Shown here: one piece after another, positions 16,991 through 26,794 of the stretch
Position numbering within the stretch: position 1 is the first letter of the stretch
Layout of the letters: every line of letters begins with the position of its first letter
DNA from: Enterobacter cancerogenus
Lineage (GTDB): Bacteria; Pseudomonadota; Gammaproteobacteria; Enterobacterales; Enterobacteriaceae
Direction of reading: 5' to 3'
Assembly: GCA_000773965.1 (NCBI GenBank)
Contig: JRUP01000018.1
Location: forward strand, 434,001-498,000
DNA length: 64,000 bases
Program-made: the position numbers and the translations under genes
The notes under the pieces: model-generated
Told to the model about the DNA's origin: nothing
Seen by the model: only the letters and a program-made list of their open reading frames with translations
Database searches by the model: none

Positions 16991-19086
16991 CACTCTTTCA
17001 CCGTTGAGGTTGCCAGCGCCAATGGATAGACAATGCCGCTTCCCGCTTGCTGAAGCAGGGCTGCAGTCACTGCCATCGTCCAGCCTGAATCGACAATATC
17101 GTCTACCAGTAACACGGCAGTGGCGGGCAGATTAGCGCTGGTGGCAAATGCGCCATCCAGATTACGACATTGATGGAAGCGATTATTTTGCAGACGCTGC
17201 CGAGGGTTATCTTTCACTTTCTGCAGTGCATCGACAAAGGGTAAGCCGAGTCGCTGTGCCAATCGGCGGGCAAAATCCGCTACCAATTGAGGCTGACGCA
17301 ACGACGGTACGCAGCAAACCCACTGTGGCGCAGGTGCTGGCTGCCAGCGCTGTTCAATCATTTCCGCTATGGCAGCAACCAGTTCATCACTGAAATGACC
17401 GGCTGCTTTCTCGGCCACTACGCGAGATCCCCATCCGGCATCTCCCCAGCGCGAAAGTACCCGACCTTCCTGCGCGCGCAGAGTGGCGGGTAAATTGCCG
17501 CGAAAACCGTATTCTTCAAATGCCTGAGCAGCCACCTGAATTTTGGGCGAAATCACCGTTTCGGCGCGCTGTAGAAAAGTCGCTGCCTGATGAGCCAGTG
17601 TCGCATCCACCTGCGGGTCAATCAAAGGTCGGCCGAGACAGCATGCACACTTGCCACAGGATACGGGGTCGGCATCATCCAGCGATAATCGCAGAAACGT
17701 CATCAGGCAACCGCGCTGTGAGATATAACGCTGCACCTCCTGCCACTCTTGCTCGCGTTGCTGCGTCAGGTGCACGATACGTTCGCGATCCAGCAGATAA
17801 GCGACCGGCGTTCTCCGCCATTGGGATTTGACCTTAATCACCGGAGCAGGATTCTCAACGCTGAGCAATTTCAGCACTTTTTCAATTTGACCCTGGCGCA
17901 GATTGGTCTGCTGTTCGATATCACGAATCGACAACCCATCACTCTCCTCCAGCACTTGCAAAATATCATATACCTGAGTTTCTGCTGGAAAAGCAGACTG
18001 CCGGAAGAACTGATGAATATCACGATCTTCACCGCCTGACATTAACACGCCAACCGCATGATCGATGCCACGTCCCGCACGCCCTACCTGTTGGTAGTAA
18101 GCAACAATGGAAGCGGGGGCCTGATAGTGCAGCACGAAGCTCAAATCAGGTTTGTCATATCCCATTCCCAGTGCGGTGGTCGCCACCAAAACTTTCAATT
18201 GGTTAGTTAGCAGCAAGGTCTCAAGGTGTTGACGATAGTCGTTGCTGCTGTCGAAACCGGCGGCCTCAACGCTGCCGTGATAGGCGCGCGCATCAATGTG
18301 CTGCGTGCGTAACCAGGCCGCAACCTGCTCTGCATCCCGCACGGTGAGCGTATAGACGATACCGGTTCCCGGAAGAGAGGGAATGACCTGCGCCAGCCAG
18401 GCAAGGCGAGAGGCCTGATTCGGCAAAATGAGCGTTTGCAGCGCCAGACTTTTACGAATCAGCTCACCGCGCTGAATCACGATGTCGCCCATCTGTTGCT
18501 GTATATCTGCAACGACACGATTATTGGCGGTAGCGGTGGTGCCGAGCACTGGCGTATTCGCCGGTAGTTGCCGCAAGATGCTGACAATGCGCCGATAGTC
18601 AGGACGGAAATCGTGCCCCCAATCGGAGATACAGTGCGCCTCGTCAATCACCATGAGCGCGATACGGTTGGCAATCGGCTGCAGTACGGTTTCGATGAAT
18701 TGATCATTGGCGAGACGTTCTGGAGAGATGAGTAAACAATCGACCTGATTGTCCAGCACCCGTTGTGTCACTGAAGACCAGTCACTGCTGTTCGAAGAAT
18801 TGAGGGTTTCAGCAACAATACCCAGTCGACGAGCCGACTCAATTTGGTTACGCATCAGCGCCAGTAGCGGTGAAACAATGATGGTCGGACCCATACCGCG
18901 ATCGCGAAAAATTTTGGCGCTGATAAAATAGACGGAGCTTTTACCCCAACCAGTGCGCTGCACCACCAATAATTTCTGTTGATGATTGACCAAAGCATCA
19001 ATCGCTTCCCACTGCCCACGACGAAACTGAGCCTGCTCATCCGCCAGTGCGGTTTTTAATAACACTTCTGCCTGATGCTGTTTCAT
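16990..19086 (-). CDS. RecQ-family helicase fused to ComFC-like phosphoribosyltransferase
   Basis: 698 residues. Residues 20-350 are a RecQ-type SF2 helicase: Walker A QRTGWGKS (43-50, with Trp where RecQ has Gly), DEAH box VIDEAHCISDWGHDFRP (DEAH 148-151) and a motif VI-type QQVGRAGRG. A zinc cluster CGKCACC lies at 477-483. There is no HRDC domain. Instead residues about 585-698 form a phosphoribosyltransferase domain with the PRPP loop VLLVDDIVDSGWT (658-670). ATG 19086 has AAGGAG 7 nt upstream. It is followed by the coupled DprA-like gene and lies downstream of ssb, separated by a terminator. Its role may be DNA repair or phage defence. Confidence 0.88.
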   Translation of the reverse strand: MKQHQAEVLLKTALADEQAQFRRGQWEAIDALVNHQQKLLVVQRTGWGKSSVYFISAKIFRDRGMGPTIIVSPLLALMRNQIESARRLGIVAETLNSSNSSDWSSVTQRVLDNQVDCLLISPERLANDQFIETVLQPIANRIALMVIDEAHCISDWGHDFRPDYRRIVSILRQLPANTPVLGTTATANNRVVADIQQQMGDIVIQRGELIRKSLALQTLILPNQASRLAWLAQVIPSLPGTGIVYTLTVRDAEQVAAWLRTQHIDARAYHGSVEAAGFDSSNDYRQHLETLLLTNQLKVLVATTALGMGYDKPDLSFVLHYQAPASIVAYYQQVGRAGRGIDHAVGVLMSGGEDRDIHQFFRQSAFPAETQVYDILQVLEESDGLSIRDIEQQTNLRQGQIEKVLKLLSVENPAPVIKVKSQWRRTPVAYLLDRERIVHLTQQREQEWQEVQRYISQRGCLMTFLRLSLDDADPVSCGKCACCLGRPLIDPQVDATLAHQAATFLQRAETVISPKIQVAAQAFEEYGFRGNLPATLRAQEGRVLSRWGDAGWGSRVVAEKAAGHFSDELVAAIAEMIEQRWQPAPAPQWVCCVPSLRQPQLVADFARRLAQRLGLPFVDALQKVKDNPRQRLQNNRFHQCRNLDGAFATSANLPATAVLLVDDIVDSGWTMAVTAALLQQAGSGIVYPLALATSTVKE

Positions 19087-19147
19087 TATCACTCCTTGAT
19101 GGGAAATGCGTCCCTTCTTTTGATTGAGAAACCGGAGAGCCAGATAC

Positions 19148-19173
19148 AAAAAAGCCCCGTAAAACGAGGCCTT
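19148..19173 (-). terminator. Rho-independent terminator of ssb
   Basis: On the reverse strand AAGGCCTCG, loop TTTTA, CGGGGCTTTTTT forms a hairpin with a T tract 28 bp after the ssb stop. It separates ssb from the helicase gene. Confidence 0.75.
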
Positions 19174-19200
19174 AGCGAGTAGTTATGCGTGAGCGTTGAC

Positions 19201-19752
19201 TCAGAACGGGATGTCGTCGTCAAAGTCCATTGGCGGTTCGTTGTTCGCCGGTGCGCTCTGCTGCTGCGGACGCTGCTGTGCGCCGCCGCTGAACTGGTTG
19301 CCGCCCTGAGGCTGCTGCTGAGGTTGCTGTGGCTGGCCCCAACCGTTGTTATTGCCGCCGCCCTGGCCGCCCATCGGTGCGCCGCCTGCGTTCGCGCCCT
19401 GCTGACGTCCACCCAGCATCTGCATGGTGCCGCCAACGTTAACAACCACTTCGGTGGTGTATTTTTCCTGACCGCTCTGATCCTGCCATTTACGGGTACG
19501 CAGCTGGCCTTCGATGTAAACCTGAGAGCCTTTACGCAGGTATTCACCCGCCACTTCAGCCAGTTTGCCGAACAGCACAACGCGGTGCCATTCAGTGATC
19601 TCTTTGTTTTCACCGGTTTGCTTGTCGCGCCAGCTTTCCGACGTGGCCAGCGTAATGTTGGCTACCGCGCCACCATTTGGCATGTAGCGCACTTCCGGAT
19701 CCTGACCCAGATTCCCGACAAGAATCACTTTGTTTACGCCACGACTGGCCAT
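19201..19752 (-). CDS. ssb: Single-stranded DNA-binding protein SSB
   Basis: 183 residues. The OB-fold (1-115) starts [20 protein letters not shown] and contains [21 protein letters not shown] Gly/Gln/Pro-rich linker (about 116-172) follows, and the C-terminal peptide MDFDDDIPF binds RecQ, PriA, ExoI and other partners. The tetramer coats single-stranded DNA in replication, repair and recombination. It is divergent from uvrA with a LexA box between them. Its acidic tail makes the RecQ-type helicase downstream a plausible partner. Confidence 0.98.
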   Translation of the reverse strand: MASRGVNKVILVGNLGQDPEVRYMPNGGAVANITLATSESWRDKQTGENKEITEWHRVVLFGKLAEVAGEYLRKGSQVYIEGQLRTRKWQDQSGQEKYTTEVVVNVGGTMQMLGGRQQGANAGGAPMGGQGGGNNNGWGQPQQPQQQPQGGNQFSGGAQQRPQQQSAPANNEPPMDFDDDIPF

Positions 19753-19875
19753 GTTGCTGTCTCCCGATGAGTTGATGCTAAAAGTCTAAGCCAAAAATTG
19801 TATCACGTCACAATGACGGTGCCCACTTCAGAGCAGGCTCGCAATTTTTATTTGGCACACAGAATAGCAAAAACA

Positions 19876-19891
19876 CTGGATATTTATTCAG
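19876..19891. promoter_or_regulatory. LexA (SOS) box between ssb and uvrA
   Basis: CTGGATATTTATTCAG has the CTG-N10-CAG form of the LexA operator with an AT-rich centre. It lies in the divergent ssb/uvrA region, where E. coli also has its shared SOS box. Confidence 0.9.
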
Positions 19892-19974
19892 TTTATTTTT
19901 TGTGCCATACTAACGCGTTTCTGCTGGTCATGCTGGCAAGGCATGGCGAGTGTTGTTCAATCCGGGAAAGGTGA

Positions 19975-22806
19975 ATGGATAAGATCGAAGTCCGCGGTGC
20001 TCGCACCCATAATTTGAAGAATATCAACCTGATCATCCCTCGCGATAAGCTGATTGTGGTCACCGGTCTGTCGGGTTCCGGTAAGTCTTCGCTGGCGTTT
20101 GATACGTTGTATGCCGAAGGTCAGCGTCGCTATGTTGAATCGCTCTCGGCCTATGCGCGCCAGTTTCTTTCATTAATGGAGAAACCGGACGTGGACCATA
20201 TTGAAGGTCTCTCGCCCGCCATTTCTATTGAGCAGAAATCCACATCGCATAACCCGCGCTCGACGGTCGGGACCATTACCGAAATCCATGACTATCTGCG
20301 TCTGCTGTTTGCCCGTGTGGGTGAGCCGCGCTGCCCGGATCACGATGTTCCGCTGGCAGCACAGACCGTGAGCCAGATGGTGGATCAGGTGATGGCGCAG
20401 GAAGAAGGCCGTCGTCTGATGCTGCTGGCACCCGTGGTGAAAGATCGCAAAGGCGAACACACCAAAACGCTGGAAAACCTCGCGGCACAAGGCTACATCC
20501 GCGCCCGTATCGATGGCGAAGTCTGTGATCTCTCCGATCCGCCAAAGCTGGAACTGCAGAAAAAACACACCATCGAAGTCGTGGTGGACCGCTTCCGCGT
20601 GCGCGATGACCTGGCAACGCGCTTAGCCGAATCCTTTGAAACCACGTTGGCACTGAGTGGTGGCACCGCCATCGTCGCCGATATGGATGACAGCGATGCT
20701 GAAGAGCTGCTGTTCTCGGCTAACTTTGCCTGCCCTATTTGTGGCTACAGCATGAGTGAACTGGAACCGCGCCTGTTCTCGTTCAATAACCCAGCCGGCG
20801 CCTGCCCAACGTGTGATGGGCTCGGCGTGCAGCAGTATTTCGATCCCGATCGCGTGGTGCAGAATCCTGAACTGTCACTGGCTGGCGGTGCAATTCGTGG
20901 CTGGGATCGCCGCAACTTCTATTACTTCCAGATGCTGCGCTCGCTGGCAGAGCATCTGGATTTCGATGTCGAAGCGCCGTTTAACAGCCTGAGCGACAAA
21001 GCGCGTGAAGTGATTCTGTACGGTTCCGGCAAAGAGAGTATCGAATTTAAATACATCAACGATCGGGGCGACACTTCGGTACGTCGTCATCCGTTTGAAG
21101 GTGTGCTGCACAACATGGAACGCCGTTATAAAGAGACGGAATCCAATGCGGTGCGTGAAGAGTTGGCGAAATTCATCAGCAACCGCTCCTGCACCAGCTG
21201 CGAAGGCACACGCCTGCGCCGTGAAGCACGCCATGTATTTGTTGAGAATACCAACCTGCCGACCATCTCTGAGATGAGTATTGGCCATGCCACCGACTTC
21301 TTCCGCAATCTGAAACTGAGCGGGCAGCGTGCGCAGATCGCCGAAAAAATCCTGAAAGAGATCGGCGATCGCCTGAGTTTCCTCGTTAACGTCGGTTTGA
21401 ATTATCTGTCGATGTCGCGTTCCGCAGAAACCCTCTCTGGTGGCGAAGCGCAGCGTATTCGTCTGGCAAGTCAAATCGGTGCGGGTTTGGTGGGCGTGAT
21501 GTATGTGCTGGATGAGCCCTCAATTGGCCTGCATCAGCGCGATAACGAACGTCTGCTTGGTACGCTGATTCACCTGCGCGATCTCGGCAACACCGTGATT
21601 GTGGTTGAGCACGATGAAGATGCGATTCGCGCCGCTGACCACGTGATTGATATCGGTCCCGGCGCGGGTGTGCACGGCGGTCAGGTGGTGGCTGAGGGTG
21701 ACGTGAATGCCATTATGGCTAACGAAGCTTCGCTGACCGGTCAGTATCTGAGTGGCAAGCGCGAAATCGCCATTCCGCAACAGCGCGTGAAAGGCGATCC
21801 GGCAAAAGTGCTGAAACTTACCGGTGCGCGCGGCAACAACCTGAAAGACGTCACATTGACGATTCCGGTGGGTCTGTTTACCTGTATCACCGGTGTATCC
21901 GGTTCCGGTAAATCCACGCTGATTAACGATACGTTGTTCCCGATTGCGCAGCGTCAGCTGAACGGCGCGACCACCACGGAGGTGGCGCCGTATCGCGAGA
22001 TCGCCGGTCTGGAGCATTTCGATAAAGTCATCGACATCGACCAGAGCCCAATCGGCCGTACGCCGCGCTCGAACCCTGCTACTTACACCGGCATTTTCAC
22101 CCCGGTGCGTGAGTTGTTTGCCGGTGTGCCGGAAGCACGTTCCCGTGGCTACAATCCAGGACGCTTCAGCTTTAACGTACGTGGCGGACGCTGCGAAGCC
22201 TGCCAGGGCGATGGCGTGATCAAGGTCGAAATGCACTTCCTGCCGGATGTGTATGTGCCGTGCGATCAGTGCAAAGGCAAACGCTATAACCGCGAAACGC
22301 TGGAGATTAAATACAAAGGCAAAGGCATTCACGAAGTGCTGGATATGACTATCGAAGAAGCGCGTGAGTTCTTTGATGCTGTCCCTGCGCTGGCGCGTAA
22401 ACTGCAAACGCTGATCGACGTGGGCTTGTCCTACATTCGCCTCGGTCAGTCTGCAACCACGCTGTCAGGCGGTGAAGCGCAGCGTGTGAAACTGGCACGT
22501 GAGCTATCGAAACGCGGTACCGGGCAGACGCTCTATATCCTTGATGAGCCAACCACGGGTCTGCACTTTGCTGATATTCAGCAGTTGCTGGAAGTGCTGC
22601 ATCAGCTGCGCGATCAAGGCAATACCATTGTGGTGATTGAACACAACCTCGACGTGATCAAAACCGCTGACTGGATTGTCGATCTCGGCCCAGAAGGCGG
22701 TAGCGGCGGCGGCGAAATCCTGATTTCAGGCACGCCAGAAACCGTGGCGGAGTGTGAAAAATCCCACACCGCACGCTTCCTTAAGCCGATGCTGAAGAAG
22801 AAGTAA
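19975..22806 (+). CDS. uvrA: Excinuclease ABC subunit A
   Basis: 943 residues, close to E. coli UvrA (940). It has two ABC ATPase modules: Walker [10 protein letters not shown] (near 33) and GVSGSGKST (near 640), each with LSGGEAQR signature motifs. Zinc modules include CPICGYS..CPTCDG and CEACQGD..CDQCKG. UvrA finds helix-distorting lesions and loads UvrB in nucleotide excision repair. GGGAAAGGTGA precedes the ATG. It is SOS-controlled through the LexA box at 19876. A strong terminator follows. Confidence 0.98.
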   Translation: MDKIEVRGARTHNLKNINLIIPRDKLIVVTGLSGSGKSSLAFDTLYAEGQRRYVESLSAYARQFLSLMEKPDVDHIEGLSPAISIEQKSTSHNPRSTVGTITEIHDYLRLLFARVGEPRCPDHDVPLAAQTVSQMVDQVMAQEEGRRLMLLAPVVKDRKGEHTKTLENLAAQGYIRARIDGEVCDLSDPPKLELQKKHTIEVVVDRFRVRDDLATRLAESFETTLALSGGTAIVADMDDSDAEELLFSANFACPICGYSMSELEPRLFSFNNPAGACPTCDGLGVQQYFDPDRVVQNPELSLAGGAIRGWDRRNFYYFQMLRSLAEHLDFDVEAPFNSLSDKAREVILYGSGKESIEFKYINDRGDTSVRRHPFEGVLHNMERRYKETESNAVREELAKFISNRSCTSCEGTRLRREARHVFVENTNLPTISEMSIGHATDFFRNLKLSGQRAQIAEKILKEIGDRLSFLVNVGLNYLSMSRSAETLSGGEAQRIRLASQIGAGLVGVMYVLDEPSIGLHQRDNERLLGTLIHLRDLGNTVIVVEHDEDAIRAADHVIDIGPGAGVHGGQVVAEGDVNAIMANEASLTGQYLSGKREIAIPQQRVKGDPAKVLKLTGARGNNLKDVTLTIPVGLFTCITGVSGSGKSTLINDTLFPIAQRQLNGATTTEVAPYREIAGLEHFDKVIDIDQSPIGRTPRSNPATYTGIFTPVRELFAGVPEARSRGYNPGRFSFNVRGGRCEACQGDGVIKVEMHFLPDVYVPCDQCKGKRYNRETLEIKYKGKGIHEVLDMTIEEAREFFDAVPALARKLQTLIDVGLSYIRLGQSATTLSGGEAQRVKLARELSKRGTGQTLYILDEPTTGLHFADIQQLLEVLHQLRDQGNTIVVIEHNLDVIKTADWIVDLGPEGGSGGGEILISGTPETVAECEKSHTARFLKPMLKKK

Positions 22807-22810
22807 AATT

Positions 22811-22838
22811 GAAGGCCCGCAGTGCGGGCCTTCTTATT
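22811..22838 (+). terminator. Rho-independent terminator of uvrA
   Basis: Perfect arms GAAGGCCCGC (22811-22820) and GCGGGCCTTC (22824-22833) are followed by TTATTTCTTT, 5 bp after the uvrA stop codon. Confidence 0.9.
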
Positions 22839-23096
22839 TCTTTCAATCCACAGACGCCGCACTCTTTAGTTTACTCGCTGAATATTGCAGTCAGTCGGGC
22901 CTGATAACTCGCTGTCAGATTCCGCAGCAAAATGCAGAAACAGGCAAGAATCAGACAACTTCAGGCATATACGCATCTCATCCTGCTGACTATCCTTACA
23001 CAGTTCCTTTTTGGCGTAGCTCGTTACGCCTTTGTCCCTTCAGCTCGCTGAACGGGATCCCGCAAAACACTCACGACACACCCGATTGGAGACACC

Positions 23097-24161
23097 ATGA
23101 ATATTACGCATGCCTATGCCGCACAGGACGCGAAAACTAAACTCGCCCCGTTCGACTATAAGCCGCGCGAGCTGCGCGCTCATGATGTGCAGATTGAAGT
23201 GTTGTACTGTGGCGTTTGCCACTCTGACCTGCATCAGGCGCGCAACGAATGGAAAAACACCATCTTCCCGGTGGTGCCAGGCCATGAGATCGTTGGACGC
23301 GTTACCGCCGTTGGCGGCCACACTCACAAATACAAAGTGGGCGATCTGGTCGGTGTCGGCTGTATGGTTGACTCCTGCCGCAGCTGTCCAAGCTGCCAGG
23401 AAGGACTGGAGCAGTATTGCGAAAACGGTTTTGTTGGCACCTATAACGGTGAAGATCGCGAAACCGGCGCCATCACCTACGGCGGTTACTCTACCAGCAT
23501 GGTGGTTGATGAAAGCTTTGTGCTGCGCGTGCCGGAAAACCTTGAGCTGGCAGGCGTTGCCCCGCTGCTGTGTGCCGGTATCACCACTTACTCGCCGCTG
23601 CGTCACTGGAACGTCGGTCCAGGTAAGAAAGTGGGCATCGTCGGTCTGGGCGGCCTCGGCCATATGGGCGTGAAAATCGCGCATGCGATGGGCGCGCATG
23701 TGGTGCTGTTCACCACCTCACCATCGAAGATTGAAGACGGTAAGCGCCTGGGTGCTGATGAAGTGGTGATTTCGAAAGATGCTGATCAAATGGCGCAGCA
23801 CAACAACAGCTTCGATTTCATCCTCAACACCGTGGCTGCTCAGCACGATCTCAACCCGTTTATTGCCCTGCTGAAACGCGATGGCAACATGACGCTGGTG
23901 GGCGCGCCAGAGCACGATCATCCGGCTCCACAGGTCTTTAATCTGATCTTCAAACGTCGCAGCATCGCCGGTTCACTGATCGGTGGTATCGCTGAGACAC
24001 AGGAGATGCTGGATTTCTGCGGCAAGCACGGTATCACTTCAGATATCGAGCTGATCGCCATGAACCAGATTAACGAAGCCTACGAACGTATGCTGAAAAG
24101 CGACGTGAAATACCGCTTCGTGATTGATATCAACACCCTGCGTGAAGAGTCAGCGGCTTAA
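23097..24161 (+). CDS. Zinc-dependent alcohol dehydrogenase / aldehyde reductase (YahK-like)
   Basis: 354 residues of the medium-chain CAD-type family. The catalytic zinc site is CGVCHSDLH and GHEIVGRV. The structural zinc site has four Cys in VDSCRSCPSCQEGLEQYC. The Rossmann loop GLGGLGHMGVKIAHAMGA suits NADP(H). It is colinear with E. coli YahK (349 residues), an NADPH-dependent reductase of aldehydes. The 263-bp gap upstream holds its promoter but no other clear gene. Its stop is directly adjacent to the yjbR stop on the other strand. It is not at this locus in E. coli. Confidence 0.9.
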   Translation: MNITHAYAAQDAKTKLAPFDYKPRELRAHDVQIEVLYCGVCHSDLHQARNEWKNTIFPVVPGHEIVGRVTAVGGHTHKYKVGDLVGVGCMVDSCRSCPSCQEGLEQYCENGFVGTYNGEDRETGAITYGGYSTSMVVDESFVLRVPENLELAGVAPLLCAGITTYSPLRHWNVGPGKKVGIVGLGGLGHMGVKIAHAMGAHVVLFTTSPSKIEDGKRLGADEVVISKDADQMAQHNNSFDFILNTVAAQHDLNPFIALLKRDGNMTLVGAPEHDHPAPQVFNLIFKRRSIAGSLIGGIAETQEMLDFCGKHGITSDIELIAMNQINEAYERMLKSDVKYRFVIDINTLREESAA

Positions 24162-24518
24162 TTAGCGCGCGTCTTCATCATGGCTGACGCCCGCCGCGCG
24201 CGTGGCGTCAGCCTGTTGCCAGGAAGCTTCCACCAGATAATAAATCTGCGAATCCTTTAGGGATCCATCCAGCCACAGCGTGCTCCAGTGCGACTTATTT
24301 AGATGCTCGCTCGGGAATACATCACTGTGCTCTTCACGCAATAAATCAGCCAGCGCAGGCGAGGTTTTCAACGAGAGCGCCGGACGCCCTTTCACCTCAT
24401 GCACCATGGCAAACAGTACGCCTTCGCTTTTTACCTGTGTGGCATCCCATTCATTTTTATAGCTCTGCTCCGCACCCGATTTGCTCATGCAGTAGGTGAG
24501 GAGATCCGAAATGTTCAT
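24162..24518 (-). CDS. yjbR: MmcQ/YjbR-family protein
   Basis: 118 residues, the length of E. coli YjbR, matching it from MNISDLLTYCMSKSGAEQS to DGSLKDSQIYYLVEASWQQA. The fold is a double-wing CyaY-like DNA-binding fold; the function is unknown. GGAGAATACC precedes ATG 24518, and the longer upstream reading has no support. E. coli also places yjbR between tyrB and uvrA. It is convergent with the alcohol dehydrogenase gene. Confidence 0.9.
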   Translation of the reverse strand: MNISDLLTYCMSKSGAEQSYKNEWDATQVKSEGVLFAMVHEVKGRPALSLKTSPALADLLREEHSDVFPSEHLNKSHWSTLWLDGSLKDSQIYYLVEASWQQADATRAAGVSHDEDAR

Positions 24519-24654
24519 GCGGTATTCTCCTTGGTAGAGGCCGATGTGAGGCCCGATGACGTCTGCCATCGGCTTCACTACCGACGTCATGACACCGTTT
24601 AAGTGTGCAGCAAGTCAGCCAAAGGTAAAGGCGGTGGCACCAGATAACGCACAT

Positions 24655-24689
24655 AAAAAAACCGCCAGCCCGAAGGCATGGCGGTTTTT
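24655..24689 (-). terminator. Rho-independent terminator of tyrB
   Basis: AAAAACCGCCA (24657-24667) and TGGCGGTTTTT (24679-24689) form a hairpin with flanking A and T tracts 19 bp after the tyrB stop. Confidence 0.88.
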
Positions 24690-24707
24690 CTCCTGCTGTG
24701 AAGTGCG

Positions 24708-25901
24708 TTACATCACGGCAGCAAAGGCCTCAGCCACCTGATTAACGTTGCGGCTGTTAAGGCCAGCCACACACATACGGCCGCTGGCGATCAGATACAC
24801 GCCGAACTCATCGCGCAGGCGATCAACCTGCTGCGCGCTTAAACCGGTGTAACTGAACATGCCGCGCTGCTTCAGCAGGTAATCGAAGTTTTTGCCTGGC
24901 AGCTTGGTGCTTAATACGTTGACCAGCGTCTGGCGCATTTCGATGATGCGCAGGCGCATGGCTTCCACCTCGGCCAGCCAGTTGTTCAACAGTGCTTCAT
25001 CGTTCAGTACGCATGAAACCACCTGCGCACCAAAGTTTGGTGGGCTGGAGTAGTTGCGACGCACAGTGGCTTTCAGCTGACCCAGCACGCGTGCAGATTC
25101 TTCTGCGCTCTCGCACACGATGGACAGGCCGCCAACGCGCTCGCCGTACAGCGAGAAGATTTTCGAGAATGAGTTGCTGACCAGTGCTGGCAAGCCCGCA
25201 GCCGCAATCGCGCGAATCGCGTAAGCATCCTGCTCCATACCGGCACCAAAGCCCTGATAAGCGATATCGAGGAACGGAATCAGTTCCTGCGCTTTCAATA
25301 CTTCGGTGGTTTCATCCCACTGTGCGTTCGTCAGATCCGCACCCGTCGGGTTGTGGCAGCATGGGTGCAACAGCACGATAGATTGCTTCGGCAGCGTTTT
25401 CAGCTTGGCAATAAACGCATCAAACTTCACACCGTTGGTCTCTTCGTCGTACCACGGATAAGTCTGAGCGTCGAAACCAGCACCGTTGAAAATCGCGATG
25501 TGGTTTTCCCAGGTCGGATCGCTCACCCACACATTTGAGTGCGGGAAGTAACGCTTGAGGAAATCCGCCCCTACTTTCAGTGCACCGGAGCCACCCAACG
25601 TCTGGATGGAAGCAATGCGGCCGGCCTTCAGCATCGGGTGTTCTTTGCCAAACAGCAGCGGTGCAATCGCGTTACGGTATGGGCCCAGGCCTTCCATCGG
25701 CAGGTAAAGTGACGCCTGATGCGGCTGCGCCTGCAGGCGTTCTTCTGCGGCAGCCACGGCTTGCAACTGAGGAATGATGCCCGCCTCGTTGTAATAGAGA
25801 CCAATGCTCAGATTCACTTTATTGTCGCGTGGGTCCTGTTTGAAGGTTTCCATCAGCGACAGAATTGGATCGCCAGCATAAGCATCAACGTTTTGAAACA
25901 C
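24708..25901 (-). CDS. tyrB: Aromatic-amino-acid aminotransferase TyrB
   Basis: 397 residues from GTG 25901, the exact E. coli TyrB length and colinear throughout. GGAG lies 9 nt before the GTG; an ATG five codons upstream is the alternative. Fold-type I PLP enzyme with the Schiff-base Lys in [17 protein letters not shown], the PLP-binding region HNPTGADLT, and GRMCVAGLN near the C-terminus. It makes tyrosine, phenylalanine and leucine from their keto acids. In E. coli it follows dnaB-alr; here a YitT-type gene and an Lrp-type gene occupy the place of alr. Confidence 0.95.
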   Translation of the reverse strand: MFQNVDAYAGDPILSLMETFKQDPRDNKVNLSIGLYYNEAGIIPQLQAVAAAEERLQAQPHQASLYLPMEGLGPYRNAIAPLLFGKEHPMLKAGRIASIQTLGGSGALKVGADFLKRYFPHSNVWVSDPTWENHIAIFNGAGFDAQTYPWYDEETNGVKFDAFIAKLKTLPKQSIVLLHPCCHNPTGADLTNAQWDETTEVLKAQELIPFLDIAYQGFGAGMEQDAYAIRAIAAAGLPALVSNSFSKIFSLYGERVGGLSIVCESAEESARVLGQLKATVRRNYSSPPNFGAQVVSCVLNDEALLNNWLAEVEAMRLRIIEMRQTLVNVLSTKLPGKNFDYLLKQRGMFSYTGLSAQQVDRLRDEFGVYLIASGRMCVAGLNSRNVNQVAEAFAAVM

Positions 25902-25949
25902 GGTGCAGATCTCCATGATTGGTCATAAATAGTCGGTAAAGAGGCGTCA

Positions 25950-26564
25950 TTAAACCATGTAGCGGCCGGGACGATGATTCATAGCGATGATGAGATTGAG
26001 GATCACCGCGCCCGCAATTGAGGCCAAAAGTATCGGTAGCGACACCACGAAAAGCGAAGCGAGTACCACGCAGGTATCTACCGCCATTTGCAGTTTGCCG
26101 GCGCGCAGACCGATGCGGTCCTGCAGCCAGAGTGCCAAAATATTGATACCGCCGAGACTGGCTTTGTGACGAAACAACACTATAAACCCAATCCCCATCA
26201 CCACGTTACCGAACAATGTCGCATAAAACGGATTTAGCGCAGAAAAATGGATGAACATCGGATGCAAGTGTGTGAACAGTGAAACCAGCCCCACCGCGCA
26301 GAACGTTTTAATCGTGAATTCCCAGCCCATGCGGCGCACTGCCAGCCAGTAAAACGGCAGGTTAATCAGGAAAAATGCGCTACCAAAAGAGAGGTGCGTC
26401 AGATAGCTGATTAAGAACGCGATACCTGCAGTGCTGCCAGTCAGCGCGCCCGCCTGTTTCAGCATCATCACGCCAAAGGAAACCATTAAGGTGCCGAGCA
26501 CTATCGCCAGCGCATCTTCAATACGTGAATGAGGAATTTTAGTGGGTTGAACAACGTTATCCAT
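25950..26564 (-). CDS. YitT/YczE-type membrane protein
   Basis: 204 residues with five or six membrane helices. AGALTGSTAGIAFLISYLTH and SLGGINILALWLQDRIGLRAG fit the YitT (DUF161) family, whose function is unknown. It is on the same strand as, and just upstream of, tyrB, and downstream of the Lrp/AsnC gene. Its 230-bp upstream region holds a dyad similar to one upstream of the Lrp-type gene, so that regulator may control it. It is a candidate amino acid-responsive exporter, by context only. Confidence 0.8.
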   Translation of the reverse strand: MDNVVQPTKIPHSRIEDALAIVLGTLMVSFGVMMLKQAGALTGSTAGIAFLISYLTHLSFGSAFFLINLPFYWLAVRRMGWEFTIKTFCAVGLVSLFTHLHPMFIHFSALNPFYATLFGNVVMGIGFIVLFRHKASLGGINILALWLQDRIGLRAGKLQMAVDTCVVLASLFVVSLPILLASIAGAVILNLIIAMNHRPGRYMV

Positions 26565-26613
26565 GGAGTAATCTCAGTGCAAATGATGCGGTTCAAATGC
26601 AAAAAACGCACCA

Positions 26614-26641
26614 CATAGGCGGCGCTAAGTCGCCACCTATG
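26614..26641 (-). terminator. Possible terminator after the Lrp/AsnC gene
   Basis: CATAGGCGGCG (26614-26624) pairs with CGCCACCTATG (26631-26641). On the reverse strand the hairpin is followed after 8 nt by GTTTTTT. It lies 154 bp after the regulator's stop, so the assignment is tentative. Confidence 0.4.
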
Positions 26642-26691
26642 GGGTGCCAGCGATTATCCAATTGATATCTAAGGCGCTTTTATTGCAGGTT

Positions 26692-26734
26692 TTTGTGCAT
26701 CAACCCAAACTTCAATCGTTGATTCATGCACAAA
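26692..26734 (-). promoter_or_regulatory. Candidate Lrp-family operator upstream of YitT-type gene
   Basis: TTTGTGCAT (26692-26700) and ATGCACAAA (26726-26734) form a dyad. On the reverse strand the right arm reads GATTTGTGCATG, identical to 12 bases upstream of the Lrp/AsnC gene near 27380. The shared word suggests one regulator for both promoters. Confidence 0.45.
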
Positions 26735-26794
26735 TCTGTTTTCTGGTGCGCGTTATTTGCATTCAATGTGCGTTAATTGCACCAGATTAGCACA

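Noticed and set aside
16990..19086. Housekeeping recQ
   Set aside because: It lacks the HRDC domain, has a PRTase domain at the C-terminus and an altered Walker A loop, and lies outside the usual recQ context.
21520..22407. 295-codon ORF antisense to uvrA
   Set aside because: It is a shadow of uvrA codons with no recognisable family or ribosome site.
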